From: an uncultured Eudoraea sp.
GTDB lineage: Bacteria > Bacteroidota > Bacteroidia > Flavobacteriales > Flavobacteriaceae
Length of the DNA stretch: 64,000 bases
Direction: 5' to 3'
NCBI RefSeq assembly: GCF_947260015.1
Contig: NZ_CAMYOM010000003.1
Location: 124,001-188,000 of the forward strand
The notes under the pieces were generated by a model that was not told the origin of the DNA, did not search any database, and saw nothing but the letters and a program-made list of their open reading frames with translations. A program made the translations under genes and the position numbers. Each line of letters starts with the position of its first letter. The stretch's first letter is position 1. This document shows positions 52,426 through 61,112 of the stretch, piece after piece.

Positions 52426-54795
52426 ATGACTAAATGTTACCACTGTGGTGATGATTGTAACACTACAGCGATAGTATTTGATGATAAAGACTTCTGTTGT
52501 AACGGTTGTAAAACGGTATATGAGATTTTTAAAACTAATGATCTCTCCTATTACTATGATCTTCAATCAGCCGCAGGCACTACTCCCTTAGCTATTGAAG
52601 GCAAATATGATTTTCTCGATTCGGATGGCATTACTCAGAGGTTAATTGAATTTGATGATGGAACAGTTCAAATTGTAAATCTTTTTGTTCCTGGGATACA
52701 TTGCAGTTCATGTATATGGGTATTGGAGAATTTAAAAAAATTACATCCCGGAATTACGAATTCACTGGTAGACTTCCCAAAAAAAACAGTTAGAGTTACT
52801 TTTAACATGGAACTGGTTTCATTAAAAGAACTGGTAATATTACTGGCAAGAATTGGGTATGAGCCCTATATCTCCCTTGATGATTATGATAAGGGTAAGA
52901 ATAAAACAGACAGAAGTTTACTTTATAAACTGGGTGTTGCAGGTTTTGCCTTTGGGAACATAATGTTTTTGTCTTTTCCTGAGTATTTTGAAGTTGGGGA
53001 ATTTTGGCTTGATCAATACAAGGGTCTATTCAGATGGCTGACGTTTGCTTTTTCACTACCTGTAGTATTCTATGCAGGCAGTGATTATCTGATTTCAGCA
53101 TATAAAGGATTGCGATCGGGACTTTTAAATATTGACGTACCTATTGCATTGGGAGTTTTGGTTCTTTTTATTCGCAGTAGTTACGAAATATTCTTTGATC
53201 TGGGCTCCGGTTTCTTTGACAGTCTTACAGGTTTAATTTTCTTTCTGCTGGTGGGGAGGTTCTTTCAACAAAAAACGTATTCATTCCTTTCTTTTGAACG
53301 GGACTACAAGTCGTATTTCCCTATTGCAGTTACCAGATTAATTGACAAAAAGATAGAAGAAACAGTTCAGGTATATGATATTAAAAGTGGTGATAGACTA
53401 CTAATAAGAAATGAGGAACTAATTCCGGTTGATGGAATCCTTATGAGCGAAAGGGCACAAATAGATTATAGCTTTGTAACCGGAGAATCTGAACCTGTCC
53501 AAAAAATTTCCGGCGATAAAGTTTTTGCCGGAGGAAGACAGTGTTATGGCGCAATTGAAATAGAAACTTTAAATAGTGTTTCTCAGAGTTATCTTACACA
53601 ATTGTGGAGTAATTCTGTTTTCCAAAAAGACAAGACAACCACTTTTCAGACTTTAACGGACAGCATTGGTAAACGCTTTACAATTGCTGTTTTAGCTATC
53701 GCTTTTATTGCAGCATCATTTTGGATGTACCAGGACAGCAGTAAAGTAATGAATGTTTTTACAGCTGTACTCATAATAGCCTGTCCGTGCGCCATTGCCC
53801 TTGCAGCTCCTTTTACTCTGGGTAATATGTTGCGGATTTTCGGACGTAAAAAGCTCTATCTGAAGGACAGCAGTGTTATAGAGCAACTGGCTCAAATAGA
53901 TACAGCGATATTTGATAAAACCGGTACAATAACGACAACTCAGTCAAGCTCAATCTCCTATGAAGGTATGGAACTAACTTTTGAGGAGGAATCACTTTTA
54001 AAAAATACCCTCAGAGCATCAAACCATCCACTAAGCAGATCGCTCTATACTTTGTTAAAAGAGCACAATATTGAAACCCTTGATGATTACAAAGAATATA
54101 CCGGCAAAGGAGTGCAAGGTGTTAAGGATAAAAGTGATATCAAGGTTGGTTCAGCAGATTTTGTGGGACATCAACAACAAAGTGATTATAATAACACGTC
54201 TGTTCACATAAGTACAAATGACGCCTACAAGGGGCGCTTTGTTTTTCATAATAATTACCGGGAAGGAGTTGCGGAAGTTTTTAAACAAATGGGGCGCTAT
54301 ATGGATTTAGCTGTTTTATCCGGAGATAATCCAGGTGAAAAAACAAGATTGGAAATGTTATTACCAAAATTGACACCTTTATATTTTAATCAAAAACCGA
54401 CAGATAAGTTGGAGTTTATAAGTGAATTACAGGCCAATGACAAAAAGGTCCTAATGGTGGGTGATGGTTTAAATGATGCGGGTGCTCTGGCACAGAGTAA
54501 TGTGGGTATTGCAATATCAGAAAACATAAACGTTTTCTCCCCTGCCTGTGATGGAATTCTTGACGCCACAAAATTTAAATATTTTAACGATTATGTTCTG
54601 GCCTCAAAAAAAGCCATAAAAATTATTAAATTGTGTTTTGTCCTCTCATTGATGTACAATGTAATAGGGCTTTATTTTGCAGTCACAGGGCAATTAGAAC
54701 CCGTAATTGCAGCTATCTTAATGCCATTGAGTTCAATTAGCATTGTGGCTTTTGCGACCCTTGCCACAAATGTGGTAGGAAAAAAATTAAATTAA
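52426..54795 (+). CDS. ccoI: Copper-translocating P-type ATPase for cbb3 oxidase assembly
   Basis: 789 residues (CcoI/FixI). The N-terminal Cys-rich metal-binding segment is CYHCGDDCNT and FCCNGCKTVYEIF. A heavy-metal-associated domain with GIHCSSCIWVLENL follows, then membrane helices with the transport motif CPCAIALAAPF, the phosphorylation site FDKTGTIT, and the hinge VLMVGDGLNDAGALAQSNVGIAI. It delivers copper for the CuB centre of the oxidase encoded downstream. It is the first gene of the cco cluster and divergent from the regulator. Confidence 0.95.
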   Translation: MTKCYHCGDDCNTTAIVFDDKDFCCNGCKTVYEIFKTNDLSYYYDLQSAAGTTPLAIEGKYDFLDSDGITQRLIEFDDGTVQIVNLFVPGIHCSSCIWVLENLKKLHPGITNSLVDFPKKTVRVTFNMELVSLKELVILLARIGYEPYISLDDYDKGKNKTDRSLLYKLGVAGFAFGNIMFLSFPEYFEVGEFWLDQYKGLFRWLTFAFSLPVVFYAGSDYLISAYKGLRSGLLNIDVPIALGVLVLFIRSSYEIFFDLGSGFFDSLTGLIFFLLVGRFFQQKTYSFLSFERDYKSYFPIAVTRLIDKKIEETVQVYDIKSGDRLLIRNEELIPVDGILMSERAQIDYSFVTGESEPVQKISGDKVFAGGRQCYGAIEIETLNSVSQSYLTQLWSNSVFQKDKTTTFQTLTDSIGKRFTIAVLAIAFIAASFWMYQDSSKVMNVFTAVLIIACPCAIALAAPFTLGNMLRIFGRKKLYLKDSSVIEQLAQIDTAIFDKTGTITTTQSSSISYEGMELTFEEESLLKNTLRASNHPLSRSLYTLLKEHNIETLDDYKEYTGKGVQGVKDKSDIKVGSADFVGHQQQSDYNNTSVHISTNDAYKGRFVFHNNYREGVAEVFKQMGRYMDLAVLSGDNPGEKTRLEMLLPKLTPLYFNQKPTDKLEFISELQANDKKVLMVGDGLNDAGALAQSNVGIAISENINVFSPACDGILDATKFKYFNDYVLASKKAIKIIKLCFVLSLMYNVIGLYFAVTGQLEPVIAAILMPLSSISIVAFATLATNVVGKKLN

Positions 54796-54805
54796 TTTAT
54801 AAACC

Positions 54806-54817
54806 TGACATATGTCA
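54806..54817 (+). promoter_or_regulatory. Fnr-like box before ccoS
   Basis: TGACATATGTCA, a perfect 12-base palindrome just after the ccoI stop. Its centre lies about 42 bases upstream of the start site expected from the promoter at 54821-54848, the classic position for an activating Fnr/Crp dimer. Confidence 0.7.
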
Positions 54818-54820
54818 TTT

Positions 54821-54848
54821 TTTGAAATTTTTAACAAATGTAGTTTTA
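54821..54848 (+). promoter_or_regulatory. Predicted promoter of ccoS-NO-Q-P-G-H
   Basis: TTTG at 54821, 16 bases, then TAGTTTTA at 54841, one base off the Bacteroidota consensus TTTG-N-TAnnTTTG. It starts three bases after the Fnr-like box. Confidence 0.6.
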
Positions 54849-54867
54849 CGCGAGAATTCAGGTAGGT

Positions 54868-55056
54868 ATGAGTGTTATTTATTTATTGCTAGCGATTAGT
54901 ATTATTGTAGCGCTGATCTTCTTTGCTGCTTTTATCATTTCTGTACGAAGTGGGCAATATGATGATTCGTATACTCCATCAGTAAGAATCTTATTTGAAG
55001 ATGAAGTTGTAAAAAATACAACCGCAGAACCTGATATTAAAAATCAATCCAACTAA
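54868..55056 (+). CDS. ccoS: cbb3 oxidase assembly protein CcoS
   Basis: 62 residues: one N-terminal membrane helix (VIYLLLAISIIVALIFFAAFI) followed by RSGQYDDSYTPSVRILFEDEV, the CcoS signature. CcoS is needed for cofactor insertion into the oxidase. It lies 22 bases upstream of ccoNO. Confidence 0.92.
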   Translation: MSVIYLLLAISIIVALIFFAAFIISVRSGQYDDSYTPSVRILFEDEVVKNTTAEPDIKNQSN

Positions 55057-55078
55057 ATAAAAAGCAAAAATTGTAATT

Positions 55079-57280
55079 ATGGAAGTACAACAATTCTATT
55101 ACGATAATAAAATCGTAAAAAAATTCCTCTACGCTACCTTGTTTTGGGGAATCATTGGTATGCTGGTAGGCTTATTGCTGGCATTTATGTTTCTTTTCCC
55201 TAATATTACAGATGGGATATCATTCCTTAGTTTTGGGCGACTTCGCCCGCTGCACACCAATGCCGTAATCTTTGCATTTGTAGGGAACGCTATCTTTGCC
55301 GGGGTTTATTACTCCACCCAGCGTTTACTCAAAGCCCGTATGTTTAGTGACTTCCTCAGTGAGTTTAACTTCTGGGGGTGGCAAGCCATAATAGTCGCGG
55401 CAGCAATCACGCTTCCTCTTGGATATAGTACTTCTAAAGAATATGCTGAGTTGGAGTGGCCAATTGATATTGCAATTGCGCTTGTATGGGTGGCATTTGG
55501 ATGGAACCTGATTGGAACAATGGTGAAAAGAAGACAACGTCACCTTTATGTAGCCATTTGGTTCTATTTGGCAACATTTGTAACAGTTGCTGTACTTCAT
55601 ATCTTCAATAGTTTAGAGTTACCGGTTAGTGCTTTAAAAAGCTACTCCGTATATGCCGGGGTTCAGGATGCTCTGGTTCAATGGTGGTACGGCCATAATG
55701 CTGTGGCTTTTTTCCTCACTACTCCTTTTTTAGGATTGATGTACTATTTTGTTCCTAAAGCAGCCAACAGGCCCGTTTACTCGTATAGACTTTCTATAGT
55801 CCATTTCTGGTCATTGATTTTTATTTACATCTGGGCCGGACCTCACCATTTACTCTATACGGCCTTACCAGAATGGGCACAAAATTTAGGTGTGGCATTT
55901 TCAGTTATGCTTATTGCGCCTTCCTGGGGTGGTATGATAAACGGGTTATTAACCCTCAGAGGTGCCTGGGATAAAGTGCGTACAGACCCAACCCTTAAAT
56001 TTATGGTGGTTGCAATAACAGGATACGGGATGGCCACTTTTGAAGGTCCCATGTTATCCTTAAAAAATGTAAACGCCATTGCACATTTTAGTGATTGGAT
56101 TATTGCGCATGTACATGTTGGTGCTCTTGCCTGGAACGGTTTTCTGGCCTTTGGAATGATTTACTGGATGGTACCTAAAATGTTTAAAACAAGATTGCAT
56201 TCAGTGCCTATGGCGAATTTTCACTTTTGGATTGGGACATTAGGGATTATTTTGTACGCATTGCCAATGTATGTGGCCGGCTTTACACAAGCCTTAATGT
56301 GGAAGGATTTTAACCCGGATGGCTCCCTTGTTTACGGGAACTTCTTAGAGACAGTAAATGAAATTATGCCAATGTACTGGATGCGAGCAATTGGTGGTAG
56401 TCTCTATATTGTTGGGTTTATTGTAATGTTGTACAACATAGTGGTTACTGTTCGCTCGGGTAGCAAGGTGGAGGATGAACTTGCAGAGGCAGCGGCCCTA
56501 ACAAGGGTGTCTAAGAAAAGAACAGCAGGAGAAACCTATCATACCTGGTTGGAACGTAAACCTATTAAATTGACAATATTTGCAACGATAGCCATTCTTA
56601 TTGGAGGGATTGTCCAGATAGTCCCAACCATCCTGGTAAAATCCAATATACCAACTATTTCAAGTGTAAAACCATATACTCCTTTAGAATTGGAAGGAAG
56701 AGATCTTTATATACGTGAAGGTTGCGTAGGTTGTCATTCTCAAATGGTCCGTCCTTTCAGAAGCGAGGTGGAACGCTATGGGGAATATGCCAAAGCCGGG
56801 GAATTTGTTTATGATCACCCATTCCTTTGGGGTAGTAAACGAACTGGGCCCGATTTATTAAGAATTGGGGGTAAATATTCTGATAGTTGGCACCTTAATC
56901 ATATGTATGATCCGCAAAGCACCTCATCAGGTTCCATAATGCCGGCATATCAGTGGATGGTCCGCAACGAACATGATCGCAGTGGTATACAGGGGAAAAT
57001 GGAAGCTATGGTAAGTCTTGGCGTACCCTATACAGAAGAGGAAATTGCGAATGCAGCCATTTCTATGGAAGAACAGTCCATACAAATAGAAGAAAACCTT
57101 TATGCTGATCCCGATTTTGTAAAATCTTATGAAGCAGATAAAAAATACGCCGACGAAAACGGATTGGAATTTGTGGAAATGCGTGATCGTGAGATCGTTT
57201 CACTAATCGCTTACTTACAGCGCTTAGGTACGGATATAAAAGTTAAGCAAACCGACGAATTATTGTCAGAAAACAAGTAA
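55079..57280 (+). CDS. ccoNO: cbb3 oxidase subunits I and II, fused (CcoN-CcoO)
   Basis: 733 residues. About residues 1-470 are CcoN, the heme-copper catalytic subunit with 12 helices: RLRPLHTNAVIFAFVGNAIF with a heme His, QWWYGHNAVAFFLT with the CuB His-Tyr region, and HHLLYTALPEW. A linker and one helix lead into CcoO from about 530, with one heme c site, GCVGCHSQMVRPF, and RTGPDLLRIGGKYSD. This high-affinity terminal oxidase works at low oxygen. The fusion of the two subunits occurs in many Bacteroidota. Confidence 0.96.
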   Translation: MEVQQFYYDNKIVKKFLYATLFWGIIGMLVGLLLAFMFLFPNITDGISFLSFGRLRPLHTNAVIFAFVGNAIFAGVYYSTQRLLKARMFSDFLSEFNFWGWQAIIVAAAITLPLGYSTSKEYAELEWPIDIAIALVWVAFGWNLIGTMVKRRQRHLYVAIWFYLATFVTVAVLHIFNSLELPVSALKSYSVYAGVQDALVQWWYGHNAVAFFLTTPFLGLMYYFVPKAANRPVYSYRLSIVHFWSLIFIYIWAGPHHLLYTALPEWAQNLGVAFSVMLIAPSWGGMINGLLTLRGAWDKVRTDPTLKFMVVAITGYGMATFEGPMLSLKNVNAIAHFSDWIIAHVHVGALAWNGFLAFGMIYWMVPKMFKTRLHSVPMANFHFWIGTLGIILYALPMYVAGFTQALMWKDFNPDGSLVYGNFLETVNEIMPMYWMRAIGGSLYIVGFIVMLYNIVVTVRSGSKVEDELAEAAALTRVSKKRTAGETYHTWLERKPIKLTIFATIAILIGGIVQIVPTILVKSNIPTISSVKPYTPLELEGRDLYIREGCVGCHSQMVRPFRSEVERYGEYAKAGEFVYDHPFLWGSKRTGPDLLRIGGKYSDSWHLNHMYDPQSTSSGSIMPAYQWMVRNEHDRSGIQGKMEAMVSLGVPYTEEEIANAAISMEEQSIQIEENLYADPDFVKSYEADKKYADENGLEFVEMRDREIVSLIAYLQRLGTDIKVKQTDELLSENK

Positions 57281-57283
57281 ATC

Positions 57284-57466
57284 ATGCTAAAATTTGTAAA
57301 AAATCACATGGAAAGTATGGAAGGCATTGCCACATATCCCATGATATCACTACTTATCTTCTTTGTATTTTTTGCCATCCTTTTTTGGTGGGTATTTACC
57401 GCCTCCAAAGAGCATATAAAAGAAGTAAGTGAATTACCCTTAGAAGATAATCAACCAAAACAATAA
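57284..57466 (+). CDS. ccoQ: cbb3 oxidase small subunit CcoQ
   Basis: 60 residues: one membrane helix (MISLLIFFVFFAILFWWVFT) and a polar tail, three bases after ccoNO and five bases before ccoP. Size and position fit CcoQ, which stabilises the oxidase complex. Sequence alone is weakly conserved. Confidence 0.82.
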   Translation: MLKFVKNHMESMEGIATYPMISLLIFFVFFAILFWWVFTASKEHIKEVSELPLEDNQPKQ

Positions 57467-57471
57467 GAGTT

Positions 57472-58428
57472 ATGAAAAATATGTCACCCTGGTGGATCAG
57501 AATCCCGGTAATATTCTTTATCATTTTCGGACTTATGGAGTACTTTATTGACTCCGGAGAAAAACCCGCATTTATTGAATATCCAATAACACAGTTCTTT
57601 CTATTGATGGTGTTATTGATTTTAATTGCAATTGAACTTATTTTAAAGTCTATTGAAAATGTTATGTTTCAAACTCTTTCTGCAGAAGGTAAAGAAAGGT
57701 ATTTGGAATCTAAATCTAAACAATTGGAATGGAGTTGGGGTAAGAAAATGTACCAAAAACTATTAGGCTCCAAACCCATAGAAGCTGAAGGTGAAATCAT
57801 TATAGACCATAACTATGACGGCATAAAAGAGCTTGACAACAAGTTACCACCATGGTGGGTTTATCTTTTTTATGCAACTATTATTTTTGGTGTTATATAC
57901 CTTATAAGGTTTGAAATTTATGGCGATTATGACCAGGATTTGGAATATGAAATGGAGGTAGCGGCAGCACAGGCCGAAATAGAAGCTTATAAAAAAACTG
58001 CTAAGGATCTGGTAGATGTTAATAGCGTTGAATTATTAACGGAGGCCTCTGATATTAGCGCAGGTAAATCTATTTTTGAAGCCAATTGTGTTGTCTGCCA
58101 TATGGCAGATGGTGGAGGAGGAATTGGGCCCAATCTTACAGACGAATATTGGATCCAGGGGGGCGGAATTAAAAATGTATTCAATACAATATCGGAAGGT
58201 GGTCGCGCAGGCAAAGGCATGGTTTCCTGGAAGCAAACACTAAAACCGGCAGAAATGGCGCAGGTTTCAAGCTATTTACTCACTTTCCAGGGCACTACAC
58301 CTGCCAATCCTAAGGCTGCTGAAGGTGATTTATGGGTGGACGAGAATGCTACGCAACCAGAAGGTGCTACCGAAGAAGAGGCTCCGAAACAAGAAACGGA
58401 TTCTACTTCGGTTGTTTTGAGTGACTAA
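57472..58428 (+). CDS. ccoP: cbb3 oxidase subunit III (CcoP), single heme
   Basis: 318 residues. Two N-terminal hydrophobic helices come first, then the conserved LDNKLPPWWVYLFYATIIFGVIYL helix segment of CcoP, and one cytochrome c domain with CVVCHMADGGGGIGPNLTD and GKGMVSWKQTLKPAEMAQVSSYLL. Typical CcoP has two CxxCH sites; only one is present. The last 45 residues are acidic and low in complexity. It passes electrons from soluble or membrane cytochromes to CcoO. Confidence 0.93.
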   Translation: MKNMSPWWIRIPVIFFIIFGLMEYFIDSGEKPAFIEYPITQFFLLMVLLILIAIELILKSIENVMFQTLSAEGKERYLESKSKQLEWSWGKKMYQKLLGSKPIEAEGEIIIDHNYDGIKELDNKLPPWWVYLFYATIIFGVIYLIRFEIYGDYDQDLEYEMEVAAAQAEIEAYKKTAKDLVDVNSVELLTEASDISAGKSIFEANCVVCHMADGGGGIGPNLTDEYWIQGGGIKNVFNTISEGGRAGKGMVSWKQTLKPAEMAQVSSYLLTFQGTTPANPKAAEGDLWVDENATQPEGATEEEAPKQETDSTSVVLSD

Positions 58429-58467
58429 TTCATACAAAGGTATGAATAGGGCCTAGAAGATAAAGCT

Positions 58468-59877
58468 ATGGGAGAGAATTTCAGGGATAGTATTGGGACC
58501 ATTGACGAAGAAGGAAAACGGGCCTGGATATTTCCCAAAAAACCTAGTGGAAGGTATTATAAATATCGAAAATGGGTTAGTTACGGATTATTGATTTTTC
58601 TCTTTGCTTCTCCATTTATTAAGATAAATGGCAACCAGTTCCTGATGTTTAATGTTTTGGAGCGTAGGTTCAATATTTTTGGATTTCCTTTCTGGCCTCA
58701 GGATTTCCATCTTTTTGTTATTTCCATGATCATTGGGGTGATTTTTATTGCCCTTTTTACAGTGGCATTTGGACGTATTTTTTGCGGATGGATGTGTCCG
58801 CAAACTATATTTATGGAAATGGTCTTCAGGCGAATTGAATATTGGATAGATGGAGATCGCGGTGCTCAGATTCGATTGGCAAAGCAATCGTGGAATGCAG
58901 AAAAAATTAGGAAAAGATTGCTAAAATGGTTTGTCTTCTTTGTAATATCCTTTTTAATTGCAAATGTATTCCTCGCCTATCTTATTGGGAGTGATAAATT
59001 AATACAATACATCACAGATGGTCCGCTCACCCATGTAAGTACATTGATATCTCTTCTCATTTTTACGGCAGTATTCTATTTTGTTTTTGCATGGTTCCGA
59101 GAGCAGGTCTGTATTATTGCCTGTCCTTATGGAAGAATGCAAGGGGTATTATTGGACAATAAGTCTATCGTTGTTGCTTATGACCATAAGCGGGGTGAAG
59201 CTGAAAATGGCCGAAAGAAATTTCGAAAAAATGAAGATAGAAATGCACTTGGCCATGGAGATTGTATAGACTGTTTTCAATGTGTGAATGTGTGTCCTAC
59301 AGGAATTGATATCCGAAATGGAACTCAACTGGAATGTGTGAATTGTACGGCTTGTATAGATGAGTGTGATACGATTATGGAAAAAATAGATCTTCCAAAA
59401 GGTCTTATTCGCTATGCCAGTGAGGACAATATAGAAAGAAAGGCGAAATTTACTTTTAATCCCAGATTAAAAGGGTACGCTGCCGTACTTACTATATTAA
59501 TTGGAGTATTTATTGGAATGCTTTTCTTGCGTAATGATCTGGAAGCCAATATTTTAAGATTACCCGGACAACTATATGAACATAAGGAAGGAAACATTAT
59601 CAGCAATGTGTACACCTACAAACTGATAAATAAAACATCCAACGATATTGATGATGTAAGTTTTAAACTTCTCTCACATAAAGGAAAAATAGATTTGGTA
59701 TCAAATCGTAGTTTTCAGGTCCCTGCACAGGAATTGGCAGAAGGCACTTTGTTTATAGAAATTAATAACGCTGCTTTAAATGGGGATAAAGACAAACTGA
59801 AGATAGGTGTATACAGCGGGGATTTATTAATTGAAACAACAACAACCAGGTTTCTGGCACCAAGAAGTTATAATTAG
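58468..59877 (+). CDS. ccoG: cbb3 oxidase assembly ferredoxin CcoG
   Basis: 469 residues. Membrane helices, then GWMCPQTIFMEMVFRRIEYW and CIIACPYGRMQGVLLD, and two [4Fe-4S] motifs in HGDCIDCFQCVNVCPTGIDI and CVNCTACIDECD. A C-terminal membrane helix and an immunoglobulin-like domain follow. CcoG (RdxA/FixG) reduces copper during oxidase assembly. Conserved position after ccoP. Confidence 0.94.
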   Translation: MGENFRDSIGTIDEEGKRAWIFPKKPSGRYYKYRKWVSYGLLIFLFASPFIKINGNQFLMFNVLERRFNIFGFPFWPQDFHLFVISMIIGVIFIALFTVAFGRIFCGWMCPQTIFMEMVFRRIEYWIDGDRGAQIRLAKQSWNAEKIRKRLLKWFVFFVISFLIANVFLAYLIGSDKLIQYITDGPLTHVSTLISLLIFTAVFYFVFAWFREQVCIIACPYGRMQGVLLDNKSIVVAYDHKRGEAENGRKKFRKNEDRNALGHGDCIDCFQCVNVCPTGIDIRNGTQLECVNCTACIDECDTIMEKIDLPKGLIRYASEDNIERKAKFTFNPRLKGYAAVLTILIGVFIGMLFLRNDLEANILRLPGQLYEHKEGNIISNVYTYKLINKTSNDIDDVSFKLLSHKGKIDLVSNRSFQVPAQELAEGTLFIEINNAALNGDKDKLKIGVYSGDLLIETTTTRFLAPRSYN

Positions 59878-59905
59878 GAGTATTCATTAATATGAAACAA
59901 AGCGT

Positions 59906-60352
59906 ATGAAGTTTAATTGGGGAACAGGAATAGTGTTGGCTTTTGTTGCATTTATTGCATTTATAATGTATTTCGTCATTCTTGCCAGTACATATAACCG
60001 TGCCAATCACGATTTGGTCACGGAGGAGTATTACAAGGAAGAACTAGCTTATCAGAATGAGATTGATGCGCTTACCAATGCCAAAGATTATGCTAACCAG
60101 TTTAGTTTTGTAAACCAGGAAGATGGGTTGGCAATTACTTTCCCACCAAAAATGAATTATAAAAAAATAAAAGGTAAAGTGTCCCTATACAGGCCATCCA
60201 ATAAACACTTGGATTTTGACTTTCCTATAAGTTTATCCAATAAACATTTGCTCATACCTGACAAACGTTTGTTGGATGGTCGTTGGGACATAAAAATTTA
60301 CTGGAATTATCAAGGCAAAGAGCTCTTGGTAAAAAAAAGTATCACCTATTAA
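59906..60352 (+). CDS. ccoH: cbb3 oxidase assembly protein CcoH (FixH)
   Basis: 148 residues: one N-terminal helix (GIVLAFVAFIAFIMYFVIL) then a periplasmic domain starting NHDLVTEEYYKEELAYQNEI, the FixH hallmark, ending in KIYWNYQGKELLVKKSI. Stabilises the oxidase during assembly. Eight bases before the SafE-like gene. Confidence 0.9.
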   Translation: MKFNWGTGIVLAFVAFIAFIMYFVILASTYNRANHDLVTEEYYKEELAYQNEIDALTNAKDYANQFSFVNQEDGLAITFPPKMNYKKIKGKVSLYRPSNKHLDFDFPISLSNKHLLIPDKRLLDGRWDIKIYWNYQGKELLVKKSITY

Positions 60353-60360
60353 TTAATGAT

Positions 60361-61062
60361 ATGTTATTGTCTGCCTTAATCCTGGGTCTTATGGGAAGTT
60401 TGCACTGCATAGGTATGTGCGGACCCATTGCATTTATGTTGCCTGTAAGTCATAATAATAAATATAAAAAAGCAGGTCAGGTCTTCATTTACCATTTTGG
60501 AAGACTAATGGCATATGGTATTATTGGCTTATTATTTGGACTATTAGGTAAGGGACTTTACATCTTTGGAATACAGCAAAAACTATCAATTCTGGTTGGT
60601 GTACTCATGATATTAGCTGTAATAATTCCCTATAGATATATGAGTAGGCTTAGCCTTTCAAAACCTGTGTATCGGATTATTGGTAAAATTAAAAGCAGTT
60701 TAGGTAAAGCATTAAAGAAGAAAACGGCAGATACTTTTCTCACTATTGGGTTTCTAAATGGCTTCCTGCCCTGCGGACTGGTTTATATGGCTCTATTGGG
60801 GGCAATCGCCATGGGCACAGCCGCTGAAGGTTCGTTATATATGGTTTTGTTTGGTTTAGGAACAGTTCCATTAATGACAACAGCCGTTTACCTGAGTGGG
60901 ATATTAAAGGATTCTGCAAAGCAGCGAATACGTAAATTAATACCAGTTTTTGTAGTTATCATAGGGTTACTCTTTATTCTAAGAGGAATGGGTTTGGGAA
61001 TACCATATGTATCGCCAAAACCTATGGTTAAAGTGGTTTCTACAGAATTAGAATGTCATTAG
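60361..61062 (+). CDS. Sulfite exporter TauE/SafE-like membrane protein
   Basis: 233 residues from the ATG at 60361; a longer frame from 60283 would overlap ccoH heavily. Six or so helices. The first carries LMGSLHCIGMCGPIAFMLP, with the His/Cys/Met residues that suggest metal handling, and later GFLNGFLPCGLVYMALLGA has a PCG motif. These features place it in the cytochrome-biogenesis-like SafE family regularly found at the end of Bacteroidota cco operons. A role in copper supply is inferred from context. Confidence 0.85.
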   Translation: MLLSALILGLMGSLHCIGMCGPIAFMLPVSHNNKYKKAGQVFIYHFGRLMAYGIIGLLFGLLGKGLYIFGIQQKLSILVGVLMILAVIIPYRYMSRLSLSKPVYRIIGKIKSSLGKALKKKTADTFLTIGFLNGFLPCGLVYMALLGAIAMGTAAEGSLYMVLFGLGTVPLMTTAVYLSGILKDSAKQRIRKLIPVFVVIIGLLFILRGMGLGIPYVSPKPMVKVVSTELECH

Positions 61063-61112
61063 CCTTAAATTATTTAAATGAGGCATTTTATAAATCAAGT
61101 AAAAATACCAAC

